Below the pieces are notes generated by a model that saw nothing but the letters and a program-made list of their open reading frames with translations, was not told the origin of the DNA and did no database searches. The position numbers were made by a program, and so were the translations under genes. A stretch of 64,000 nucleotides of DNA, taken from NCBI GenBank assembly GCA_045110575.1, contig JBGCGF010000052.1:90442-154441 (forward strand), read 5' to 3'. This stretch comes from CALDTK01 sp045110575. Its GTDB lineage: Bacteria > Bacteroidota > Bacteroidia > Chitinophagales > Saprospiraceae. Below, piece after piece: positions 36,386-43,850 of this stretch; the first letter of the stretch is position 1, and every line of letters begins with the position of its first letter.

Positions 36386-37441
36386 CTATTTCCGAATGAT
36401 GCTTTCTTGCTTATTAATGCTTTCTTGGTGAATCGCCTGTAAGAGGGAAGTCACAAATTCAGTGGAAAGATTTCGTGACTCACCTCGCTTTCTTGCTTCT
36501 TCAAGCAAGCTGTTCCATCGAGATGGCTGCAGAATCGCGATATTGTTATTACGCTTATACGTACCAATTGACTCCGCAAGTTTCATTCGCTCAGCCAAAA
36601 GATTGAGCACTTCCTCGTCGATTTCATCAATCTGCTGACGTAAGCCACTCAAACTCGCTAGGAAGTCTGGATCAGTTGAAGATGCTTTCGGCAGGTTTAA
36701 CCCATCTACCAATTCACCAAATACTGCGGGTGTTATTTGCTGCTTTGCATCACTCCACGCATCATCAGGGTTCGGGTGCACCTCGAGCATCATACCATCG
36801 TAATTCAAGTCAAACGCCTGTTGCGCTACCGCTGCGAGCGTATCACGACGACCACAAATGTGGCTCGGATCAACAAACAATGGAAGCTCTGGCATCATAC
36901 GCTTGAACTCAATCGCCATTTGCCAGCGCGGCGGATTACGGTAGTTACTATCTCCAAAGCTGCTAAAGCCACGGTGTAGACCCGCAATACGCGTAATTCC
37001 TGCCTTCTGCAAACGCTCGACAGCACCTCTCCACAAACCAATGTCTGGATTGATGGGGTTCTTTACAATCACAGGAATATCTACGCCCTCAAGCGCATCT
37101 GCAATCTCTTGCACACTAAATGGATTCACCGTCGTTCGGGCGCCAATCCACAGTACATCTACACCGTACTTCAGCGCCTCATAGACGTGAAGCTTATTGG
37201 CAACCTCAGTCGTGACCTTGAGGCCAGTTTCCTCTTTCACCTTGCGTAACCAGCCGAGACCTTCTGTACCAACTCCTTCAAAAGAATTTGGACGTGTACG
37301 CGGCTTCCAAATGCCTGCACGGAATAAATCTGTCTTGCCCTGAGCCGCTAGTGCGCGTGCCGTACCGAGTACTTGTTCTTCAGTTTCGGCGCTGCAGGGA
37401 CCTGCAATGACAAAGGGACGTTTTTCAGTAAATGAAATCAT
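36386..37441 (-). CDS. Bifunctional 3-deoxy-7-phosphoheptulonate synthase / chorismate mutase
   Basis: A 351-residue fusion. The N-terminal domain (about 1-255) is a DAHP synthase of the KDOPS-like type (FVIAGPCSAET, RAGIWKPRTRPNSFEGVG, VDPSHICGRRD), which condenses phosphoenolpyruvate and erythrose 4-phosphate. The C-terminal domain (about 270-351) is an AroQ-type chorismate mutase (LRQQIDEIDEEVLNLLAERMKLAESIGTYKR). The fusion is common in Bacteroidota. It is the last gene of the operon, 9 bases after tyrA, so it supplies the first step and the branch step of aromatic synthesis under the operon's attenuator. Confidence 0.95.
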   Translation of the reverse strand: MISFTEKRPFVIAGPCSAETEEQVLGTARALAAQGKTDLFRAGIWKPRTRPNSFEGVGTEGLGWLRKVKEETGLKVTTEVANKLHVYEALKYGVDVLWIGARTTVNPFSVQEIADALEGVDIPVIVKNPINPDIGLWRGAVERLQKAGITRIAGLHRGFSSFGDSNYRNPPRWQMAIEFKRMMPELPLFVDPSHICGRRDTLAAVAQQAFDLNYDGMMLEVHPNPDDAWSDAKQQITPAVFGELVDGLNLPKASSTDPDFLASLSGLRQQIDEIDEEVLNLLAERMKLAESIGTYKRNNNIAILQPSRWNSLLEEARKRGESRNLSTEFVTSLLQAIHQESINKQESIIRK

Positions 37442-37450
37442 AATGATGGT

Positions 37451-38284
37451 TTAAGGTAGCATCGGCCCAATCGCGTTAGCGCGCGACATGAGAGCGTGAA
37501 CTTCGTCAAAGTTTTGTTTAATAAGCGCAGTACGAAAAGAAGCCAAAACATTGATGTACTCGTCAAGTACATCTAAGACATGGTCTCGGTTGTGCGCGAA
37601 AATGGGGCTCCACGTATCCGGGTTGCTCTTCGCGAGCCTAACGGTACTTGCAAAACCGCCTGAAGCGAGGTTGAAAATTTGAGCTTCGTCTTTTTCCTTT
37701 TCCAAAACGGTCAAGGAAAGTGCGAAGCTGGAGATGTGACTAATGTGACTCACGTAAGCAACGTGGAGGTCATGAGGTTCGGAAGCTTGCTCAACGCAGC
37801 GCATTCCGATGTCTTCGTATACTTTTTTCACGAGTTCTACGCCAGCAGGATCACTGTCGGCGAGGTCGCACAATACGGTAGTTTTTCCTTTGAACAGTCC
37901 GGCAATCGCTGCATCCGGACCGCTAAATTCTGTTCCCGCCATCGGGTGAGTGAGGACAAGCCTCTTGCGATTTGGGTTGTCTTTTAAAGCTTTCGCCAAA
38001 ACCCCTTTTGTACTACTCAATTCCATGATGGTCGCAGGGCTGCCAGTAGCCAATAACTGCTCACAGACGTCAACGACAACATGCACCGGTACACAAACCG
38101 CGATGAGGTCGCAACGCTGAGCAAGTAGGTTCAAGCTTTCAACGCCTTGCACTAGCCCTAACTCAACTGCGCGATCGAGGTGCTTTGCTGAAGCATCAAA
38201 CCCCAGTACCGAGTGCCCCAGTTCTTTTACCGCTAAAGCAAAGGATCCTCCAATCAATCCGACTCCTACAATTCCAATGGTCAT
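37451..38284 (-). CDS. tyrA: Prephenate dehydrogenase
   Basis: A 277-residue dehydrogenase that converts prephenate to 4-hydroxyphenylpyruvate for tyrosine. The NAD-binding Rossmann signature is TIGIVGVGLIGGSFALAV, the substrate region is LTHPMAGTEFSGPDAA, and the dimer-forming helical domain follows. No ACT domain is present. The frame is open to 38347, but the ATG at 38284 overlaps the upstream aminotransferase stop as ATGA, which fixes the start. An exact 14-bp motif copy lies within it (37989-38002, read VLAKA). Confidence 0.93.
   Translation of the reverse strand: MTIGIVGVGLIGGSFALAVKELGHSVLGFDASAKHLDRAVELGLVQGVESLNLLAQRCDLIAVCVPVHVVVDVCEQLLATGSPATIMELSSTKGVLAKALKDNPNRKRLVLTHPMAGTEFSGPDAAIAGLFKGKTTVLCDLADSDPAGVELVKKVYEDIGMRCVEQASEPHDLHVAYVSHISHISSFALSLTVLEKEKDEAQIFNLASGGFASTVRLAKSNPDTWSPIFAHNRDHVLDVLDEYINVLASFRTALIKQNFDEVHALMSRANAIGPMLP
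37989..38002 (-). repeat. Exact 14-bp motif copy, in tyrA
   Basis: Gene-sense orientation, read VLAKA. Confidence 0.9.
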
Positions 38285-39465
38285 ATCGCTAGTGTTGAAG
38301 AGGTGCATCGTTTTAAAGCTTCCGCTAAAACTGGTTTTGGCGAGCAAAGCGAAAGCCGAAGGAATTTTTCACCGGCATCACCAAAGACTGTTCCTGGAGG
38401 AATAAAAACACCTGTTGCATCAAGCAAAGAATCGCAAAACCCTTCGCTCTCAGCTAAATGCGCTGGAATGTTCGCCCAAACGAATAGACCATGCTGTCCA
38501 CTGGGAACGGTGCAGCCAATCGATGCAAGGAGTTGCTCTCCCATAGTGCGTCGCTCAAGTAGTTCCTTACGCTGTGTTGTATGCCATGCGTAAGGTGTCG
38601 CCAAAGCCGCTGTTGCGCCTCGTTGAACTGGCCGAAATTGTCCGCTATCTAGGTTGCTTTTCACTTGAAGCGCAGCGTTGATCACATCAGCTCGACCTGC
38701 AAGTACGCCCAATCTCCATCCAGCCATATGGTGGGATTTCGACAGACTGTTTAACTCAACCACTTGCTCTTTTGCACCTTCAAGTTGCAAGAGACTTTGT
38801 GGCCCGTCTGGGTGATAATATCCGTAGGCATTATCGCTGACGATTAGAATTTTATGGGTTTTGGCGAAAGCAATAAGCGCAAGCAAATGAGCAGTACTCA
38901 AAACCTGCCCGGTTGGCATATGAGGTGAATTCACAAAGAGCAACTTCACGTCATGGCCAGCTATTACCTGCTCAAGATTCTTAATCCAAGACGCTGCAGA
39001 TTCATCAGACTCAGGCATCGGGTAGGGTAGAGCCTGTGCTTGCGCCAGCTTGGAAGCTGCCGCGTACGCTGGGTAACCTGGGTTCGGAAATAGAATCGTC
39101 GTTCCTGTCTGCAGGTATGCAAGGGCAAGGTGTACAATCCCTTCTTTACTGCCCGCAAGGGGAAGTATTTCTTGGTCAGACAGTTCGACACTGTAGGTGC
39201 TCTTATACCATTGTTGCAAGCTGTCACGAAGCTCAACGGTGCCTCGGTAGCTTTGGTAACCGTGCGACATCGGCTCTTGCAAATCCTCGCCCAGCGCTTG
39301 TAAGACGGAAGGAGGAGGCAAGTCAGGATTGCCAATTCCAAGGTTGATGATGTCCTCGCCGTTTGCACGACGCGTCCCAATTTCACGCAATTTTCGCGAG
39401 AAATAGTACTCCGTCACCCCACCTAGTCTTGCAGCTTTTTGAAAATCGCTCGTTACTGAAATCAT
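38281..39465 (-). CDS. PLP-dependent aminotransferase (class I/II) of aromatic pathway
   Basis: A 394-residue fold-type I aminotransferase. Marks are IINLGIGNPDLPPP, the conserved Asn-Asp-Tyr region (VSDNAYGYYHPDG) and the PLP lysine in LNSLSKSHHMAGWRLG. Placed between pheA and tyrA with 4-base overlaps on both sides, it most likely transaminates phenylpyruvate and/or 4-hydroxyphenylpyruvate. The class is certain, the exact amino acid is inference from the operon. It contains an exact copy of the 14-bp motif (38858-38871, read AFAKT). Confidence 0.92.
   Translation of the reverse strand: MISVTSDFQKAARLGGVTEYYFSRKLREIGTRRANGEDIINLGIGNPDLPPPSVLQALGEDLQEPMSHGYQSYRGTVELRDSLQQWYKSTYSVELSDQEILPLAGSKEGIVHLALAYLQTGTTILFPNPGYPAYAAASKLAQAQALPYPMPESDESAASWIKNLEQVIAGHDVKLLFVNSPHMPTGQVLSTAHLLALIAFAKTHKILIVSDNAYGYYHPDGPQSLLQLEGAKEQVVELNSLSKSHHMAGWRLGVLAGRADVINAALQVKSNLDSGQFRPVQRGATAALATPYAWHTTQRKELLERRTMGEQLLASIGCTVPSGQHGLFVWANIPAHLAESEGFCDSLLDATGVFIPPGTVFGDAGEKFLRLSLCSPKPVLAEALKRCTSSTLAI
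38858..38871 (+). repeat. Exact 14-bp motif copy, in the aminotransferase gene
   Basis: Antisense to the gene, which reads it as AFAKT. Confidence 0.9.
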
Positions 39466-40325
39466 GGCTCGTTATGTTGACCCTCGTCGTATGTGCCGAG
39501 GTGAATGAGGTCGTTGGTATGTACATCTAATGCGTGTAGTAAGGCTGTCGGTGCATCACAATAGGGATGTACGAAATCGACAAAAAACCGATATTCCCAC
39601 GGTTTGCCTACGAGCGGGAGCGATTGGATTTTAGTAAGCGAAACACCTTCTTTGGCCAGCACTCCGAGTACCTCCGCCAAGCTTCCTGAGCGGTGCTTGA
39701 CCGAAAAGGCAATGCTCGTTTTCGTTCCTCCTAATGGAGAATCTGCATGTGCTACGAGTACGAAGCGGGTCCAGTTGTGAGGGTTGTCTTCTACAGCTTT
39801 CGCCAAAACATCCAAGCCGTATGCCTCTGCACACCATACTGGTGCAATGGCAGCTCGTGAAGCATCCTTGGCCTCTGAGACAATGCGCGCACTGCCTGCC
39901 GTGTCGAAAGTCTCAATCGGTCTGATGGTAGGATTAGAGCGAAAGAATCCCCTGCACTGGGCAAGTGCCATTGGATGACTTTCGATCGTCTTTAGGTCAG
40001 CTAAAGTGGTGTTCGGCATTGCCATCACGCAATGGGAAATACGTAGGTAGGTCTCGCCTAGAATCGTGAGATGCTGCTCTTCAAGCAACATGTAATTCGT
40101 AAGCAGCGCACCTGCTACACTGTTTTCAATTGCCATCAGTCCGAGGCGCTCTGGTGACTCCGCAAGTTTTAGCGTAAGCTCAGGGAAAGAGGCCATAGGA
40201 ACCACGTCCGCATCGTTCAACAATGCACGTACCGCATGGTGATGAAACGAGTGCTGCTCCCCTTGAATGAGCACACCAGTTGAAAGCCTTTCAGCTAATC
40301 GAGATTGTAAAGTTGGAGTTTGCAT
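39462..40325 (-). CDS. pheA: Prephenate dehydratase
   Basis: First gene of the aromatic operon, 287 residues. It makes phenylpyruvate from prephenate. The catalytic region includes HNWTRFVLVAH (the N-x-T-R-F motif), and a C-terminal ACT regulatory domain (about 205-280) has TKTSIAFSVKHRSGSLAEVLGVLAKEGVSLTKIQSLP. The usual ESRP is altered to QSLP, as in other Bacteroidota. It overlaps the next gene by 4 bases. Transcription must pass the attenuator at 40364-40395 and leader peptide at 40424-40480. It carries an exact (39796-39809) and a two-mismatch (40166-40179) copy of the 14-bp motif. Confidence 0.95.
   Translation of the reverse strand: MQTPTLQSRLAERLSTGVLIQGEQHSFHHHAVRALLNDADVVPMASFPELTLKLAESPERLGLMAIENSVAGALLTNYMLLEEQHLTILGETYLRISHCVMAMPNTTLADLKTIESHPMALAQCRGFFRSNPTIRPIETFDTAGSARIVSEAKDASRAAIAPVWCAEAYGLDVLAKAVEDNPHNWTRFVLVAHADSPLGGTKTSIAFSVKHRSGSLAEVLGVLAKEGVSLTKIQSLPLVGKPWEYRFFVDFVHPYCDAPTALLHALDVHTNDLIHLGTYDEGQHNEP
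39796..39809 (-). repeat. Exact 14-bp motif copy, in pheA
   Basis: Gene-sense, read VLAKA; a variant copy lies in the same gene at 40166-40179. Confidence 0.9.
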
Positions 40326-40363
40326 GAATCAGCTGAAAAGCTTCGACACAAACCAACGGACAT

Positions 40364-40395
40364 AAAAAAAGTCCCGGCGGCTGGCGTCGGGACTT
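40364..40395 (-). terminator. Attenuator terminator of the pheA operon leader
   Basis: On the minus strand AAGTCCCG (40395-40388) pairs with CGGGACTT (40376-40369), followed by a T-run (40368-40364). It lies between the leader peptide and pheA. Its 5' arm can pair instead with 40435-40426, forming a competing antiterminator. Confidence 0.85.
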
Positions 40396-40423
40396 ATAAA
40401 TAGGTGCTAATTAATGACACTAC

Positions 40424-40480
40424 TTATCCCAACGCATATGCGCCAAAAAAGTAATACCAAAAAGAAGCGATGTTTCTCAT
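40424..40480 (-). CDS. Aromatic leader peptide for attenuation of the pheA operon
   Basis: An 18-residue open frame on the minus strand encodes MRNIASFWYYFFGAYALG, with six consecutive aromatic codons (F W Y Y F F) and one more Tyr. It is too short to be a normal protein gene and lies 28 bases upstream of a terminator hairpin. A weak AGGG site precedes the ATG. This is the layout of ribosome-mediated attenuation: stalling on aromatic codons leaves 40435-40426 free to pair with 40393-40384 (10 bp with two G-U pairs), which blocks the terminator. The frame and hairpins are seen; the mechanism is inference from the known trp/phe-type leaders. Confidence 0.85.
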   Translation of the reverse strand: MRNIASFWYYFFGAYALG

Positions 40481-40584
40481 TTCGCCCTAAACGTAAGCTG
40501 AAATTGTCTCACAAGCAAATTATTACATGAATTAGCAGGTAATTGGGGTGTTCGGTTTAGCGCCAAATCGTTATCCTTACACCA

Positions 40585-41499
40585 TTGGATAATATAGATG
40601 CCATTCAAATAGACTTTAGTCCAGAGGCACTGGTAATACTAAATGCAGTACTCGCCTTGCTAATGTTTAGCATAGCGCTAGACATTCGGCTTTCCGATTT
40701 TAAGGAACTCGTACGCCAACCCAAACCTGCGATTGTAGGCTTGTTTAGCGAGTACATCTACCTTCCAATCATCACGCTCATCCTCATCTACTTCTTCGTA
40801 GATGTACCAAGTGTTGCACTTGGAATGATCCTGCTTTCCGTCTGTCCTGGAGGATCTGTAAGTAATTATGCTACCTATTTGGCCAAGGCCAATACGGCGC
40901 TTTCGGTCATGCTCACTGCTGTCACCACATTGGGTGCAGCGATCATCACTCCACTCGCATTTAGCTTTTGGCAGGGGTGGCTTCCAGAGGCATTGCAACG
41001 TCAATTGAGTCTTGAAATCAACTTTTGGGACATGGCCGTCACGGTCTTTTTCTTGGTCCTCGTTCCTGTAACGATCGGTGTTTTTCTCAATGAGGCAAAG
41101 CCCAAGTGGGCAGACAAACTGCGCAAACCGTTCAAGATTCTGAGTGCTGTGATCTTCATTGCATTCGTCTGCATTGCCATCTACGGCAACCTCTCTCAGA
41201 TCGGTCAGTACGTCAAGCTCGTCTTCGGAATGACCGCACTCCACAACGGACTTGCCTTACTCGGTGGGTTTGTCATCGCCACGATCTTCGGACTCAGTCC
41301 AGCCAATCGACGCACCATTACGCTAGAGACTGGTCTACAGAATAGTGGACTTGGAATGACGCTCGTCTTCACCTTCTTCCCGCAATATGGAGGCATGGCC
41401 ATTGTCCTCGCATGGTGGGGGATTTGGCATTTGATTACGGGCTTTTTGATTGCGTACTTGTGGGGTAAGAGACCTCCGAAGGAGTGGGTGAAGGAGTAG
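40585..41499 (+). CDS. Bile acid:sodium symporter (BASS) family transporter
   Basis: A 304-residue polytopic membrane protein with about nine helices. It has the BASS/SBF pattern: LLMFSIALDIRLSDFKELVRQPK, MILLSVCPGGSVSNYATYLAKANTALSVMLTAVTTLGA, and TLETGLQNSGLGMTLVFTFFPQYGGMAIVLAWWGIWH. Members transport bile acids, pyruvate, pantothenate or organic anions; the substrate here is unknown. The frame begins with TTG at 40585; no ATG lies nearby in frame, so a TTG start is assumed. It diverges from the pheA leader. The stop codon is already inside the first hairpin foot of the adjacent REP pair. Confidence 0.88.
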   Translation: MDNIDAIQIDFSPEALVILNAVLALLMFSIALDIRLSDFKELVRQPKPAIVGLFSEYIYLPIITLILIYFFVDVPSVALGMILLSVCPGGSVSNYATYLAKANTALSVMLTAVTTLGAAIITPLAFSFWQGWLPEALQRQLSLEINFWDMAVTVFFLVLVPVTIGVFLNEAKPKWADKLRKPFKILSAVIFIAFVCIAIYGNLSQIGQYVKLVFGMTALHNGLALLGGFVIATIFGLSPANRRTITLETGLQNSGLGMTLVFTFFPQYGGMAIVLAWWGIWHLITGFLIAYLWGKRPPKEWVKE

Positions 41500-41576
41500 C
41501 GCGGCATCTGAGCTCTGCTCAGGCGCTACAAATACAAGATGGTTCTGGCCTGAGCAGAGCTCAGATGCCGCCAGAA
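41496..41576. repeat. REP pair (BIME-like) left of the RAYT gene
   Basis: Two 34-base hairpin units: 41496-41529 with GTAGCGC/GCGCTAC feet and 41543-41576 with TTCTGGC/GCCAGAA feet. Their 24-base cores (41501-41524 and 41548-41571) are perfect inverted repeats of each other. The pair is the inverse orientation of the units to the right of the RAYT gene. The left foot includes the stop codon of the BASS transporter. Confidence 0.9.
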
Positions 41577-41646
41577 TTCCGCCCTCTTGGCTAAGGCTAG
41601 CGTTCTACCAAATTCTATTCTTTATACCATCCATTATTCTTAGAAA

Positions 41647-42273
41647 ATGAAACTCGTTTGGACTAGATCAGGCATGCCTCACGGTTATTTATGTGATGTC
41701 CCGATCCATTTAATTTATCGTTTGGAAGGCTGTTTACCTGTGCACGTTGTTCAAGAGCTGACGACCGAATTGTTGGATCAATTAAGTGTGCTGGAGAAAT
41801 TAAGCCCACCAGTAATAGATCGTATTTCAAAAGTGAAAGAGCAGTATTTCTTAGCCTACGATAGGCTACTTGATGCTCAAGATCAGTCAAAGTACATTCT
41901 CGCTCATGCTGAAATAGCTCAAGTAGTTTTAGATAGTTGGAAAACATTAGCTGCTCGAGGGAAGTGCAAAATTCATGTCGTTTGCATTATGGGAAACCAT
42001 GTGCATGTTCTCCTTGAAAGAGTCAAAAGAGCAGAAGAGACTCCAGTGGGGTTGATTCTTCGTCAGCACAAGACTTGGACAGACCGGGTAATTCAACGAG
42101 AACTTAGCTTGGACCATAAAGTATGGGCAAGAGGTTTCTTTGACCGATATGTAAGACCGCGATCTTTAGAGGATGTCTTCCACTACATTTTGAGTAATCC
42201 TGTTAAGGCTGGATTAATTCGTGATGGGAGGGATTGGCCATTTACTTGGATACCGAATGCGGGTGGCATCTAG
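41647..42273 (+). CDS. REP-associated tyrosine transposase (RAYT, Y1/HUH type)
   Basis: A 208-residue HUH single-stranded-DNA nuclease. The metal-binding histidine pair is in GNHVHVLLE (about 118-126) and the catalytic tyrosine is probably in DVFHYILSNPVKAGL (about 178-192), both standard for RAYT/IS200-like TnpA. The N-terminus HLIYRLEGCLPVHVVQEL is also typical of RAYTs. RAYT genes usually occur once with their REP repeats and act on REP DNA. Here REP units lie on both sides in opposite orientation, supporting this role. It looks intact: full length and complete motifs. Confidence 0.9.
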   Translation: MKLVWTRSGMPHGYLCDVPIHLIYRLEGCLPVHVVQELTTELLDQLSVLEKLSPPVIDRISKVKEQYFLAYDRLLDAQDQSKYILAHAEIAQVVLDSWKTLAARGKCKIHVVCIMGNHVHVLLERVKRAEETPVGLILRQHKTWTDRVIQRELSLDHKVWARGFFDRYVRPRSLEDVFHYILSNPVKAGLIRDGRDWPFTWIPNAGGI

Positions 42274-42278
42274 TTCTC

Positions 42279-42518
42279 TTCTGGCGGCATCTGAGCTCCG
42301 CTCAGGCCAGAAAGATCTAGTATTTGTAGCGCCTTTGCGGAGCTCTCTTCTGGCGGCATCTGAGCTCTGCTCAGGCCAGAAATTGTAAGTGTAGCGCCTG
42401 AGCAGAGCTCAGATGCCGCGCTACCGCAGAGCTCAGCTGCCGGGCTACCGCAGAGCTCTGTCAGGCCAGAATGATCTAGTAAATTTAGCGCCTGAGCGGA
42501 GCTCAGATGCCGCGCTAA
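42279..42518. repeat. REP cluster right of the RAYT gene (six units, some decayed)
   Basis: Intact 34-base units: 42279-42312 and 42348-42381 (TTCTGGC/GCCAGAA feet), 42391-42424 (GTAGCGC/GCGCTAC feet) and 42485-42518 (same type with TTAGCGC/GCGCTAA). Between them lie shortened or broken copies (about 42327-42346 and 42420-42471). The unit pair 42348-42424 is the reverse complement arrangement of the left REP pair. The cluster fills the space up to the tyrS stop. Confidence 0.88.
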
Positions 42519-42525
42519 CGCTGTG

Positions 42526-43806
42526 CTACCCAACCACAACCATCAACTTGTTCTTCTTTCCATTCTCAAGCATGATGTACTTGCCTTGAAGGAAATCAGA
42601 AGAAGAGACCACTGCGTTTTCGTCGGACACCTTCTGCTTATTGACAGATACTGCATTGCCTTTGATTGCGCGTTTGGCTTCTGACTTACTGGCAACAGCC
42701 GAGGTGTGATCACTCAATAAATCGGAAAGCAAAACTCCTTCTCCTTCGAAAAGAGATGCAGAAACGGTCGCACTCGGAATTTCCTCGGCGATCATTGCTA
42801 AGGCCTCAACTTTAAGTCCTTTGAGCTGCTCATTCGAAGCTTTTCGATTAAACATCATTTCCGAAACAGCAGCCGCATTTTCTAATGCTTCTGCACCGTG
42901 TACACGGGCAGTTAGCTCTTCGGCGAGGGCAACCTTAGCCACACGAGGATCGTCAACAGATTGAGTAAGCAATGCATCAAATGCTTCACGACCTAAGAGT
43001 GAGAAAGTGCGGATGTAGCGTCCTAAATCACGATCATCTGCATTGATCCAGAATTGGAAGAATTGGTACGGACTCGTGCGCTCGGCATCCATCCAGATGT
43101 TGCCAGCTTCACTTTTACCGAATTTGGTGCCGTCTGCTTTGGTAAGCAGAGGAGTCGTCAAACCGAAGGCCTTTCCTTGCAAATTGCGGCGCACGAATTC
43201 TGATCCTGAAGTGATGTTACCCCACTGATCTGAGCCGCCCATCTGTAGCGTACAACCGTGGTCTTTGTAGAGACATTGGAAGTCATAACCTTGCAGCAAT
43301 TGGTAGCTAAACTCTGTGAAAGACAGTCCTGTTTCCAACCGATTCTTAACGCTGTCTTTCGACATCATGTAGTTTACCGTGAGCGTTTTGCCCACGTCGC
43401 GAAGGAAATCGAGTACCGAAAAGTTCTTGTAAAATTCGAAATTATCAACGAAAATGACATCCTTCATGCCTGGTTCAGGCTTCAGTAGTGCCATCGCCTG
43501 TGCCTTCTGCGCAGCGAGGTTTGCTTCAATTTCGTCGTTGCTTTTGAGCGTCCGCTCAGCACTCTTTCCACTTGGGTCTCCGATACGTCCAGTTGCTCCA
43601 CCAAACAGCATGATTGGCTGATGACCACTGAGTTGGAAAAACTTAAGCAGCATGATCGGCACATAGTTTCCGATCGTCAAACTTGGGGCAGTAGGGTCGA
43701 ATCCGATATAAGCGGTTACCGGTTTTCCAGACGCAAGGTGCTCGTCGAGCCCTGGAGTTACATCTTGGATTAGTTGGCGGTGAGTGAGTTCGTCAAGGAA
43801 GTTCAT
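42526..43806 (-). CDS. tyrS: Tyrosyl-tRNA synthetase
   Basis: TyrRS has 426 residues. Signatures are YIGFDPTAPSLTIGNYVPI (HIGH equivalent), GGSDQWGNITSGSEF and KADGTKFGKSEAG (KMSKS equivalent), followed by an S4-like C-terminal domain (SKSEAKRAIKGNAVSVNKQKVSDENAV). The frame is open to 43863, but the ATG at 43806 gives the usual N-terminus (NFLDELTHRQLIQDVTPG). On the minus strand TACCTTCG just upstream is a near-match to the -7 element. The gene ends 7 bases from the REP cluster. Confidence 0.95.
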   Translation of the reverse strand: MNFLDELTHRQLIQDVTPGLDEHLASGKPVTAYIGFDPTAPSLTIGNYVPIMLLKFFQLSGHQPIMLFGGATGRIGDPSGKSAERTLKSNDEIEANLAAQKAQAMALLKPEPGMKDVIFVDNFEFYKNFSVLDFLRDVGKTLTVNYMMSKDSVKNRLETGLSFTEFSYQLLQGYDFQCLYKDHGCTLQMGGSDQWGNITSGSEFVRRNLQGKAFGLTTPLLTKADGTKFGKSEAGNIWMDAERTSPYQFFQFWINADDRDLGRYIRTFSLLGREAFDALLTQSVDDPRVAKVALAEELTARVHGAEALENAAAVSEMMFNRKASNEQLKGLKVEALAMIAEEIPSATVSASLFEGEGVLLSDLLSDHTSAVASKSEAKRAIKGNAVSVNKQKVSDENAVVSSSDFLQGKYIMLENGKKNKLMVVVG

Positions 43807-43850
43807 AGCAACATTAAAATGAGCGACGAAGGTAGCAGTACATTGCCACC

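Noticed and set aside
42270..42539. 89-codon minus-strand frame across the REP cluster
   Set aside because: Its repetitive translation comes only from REP units.
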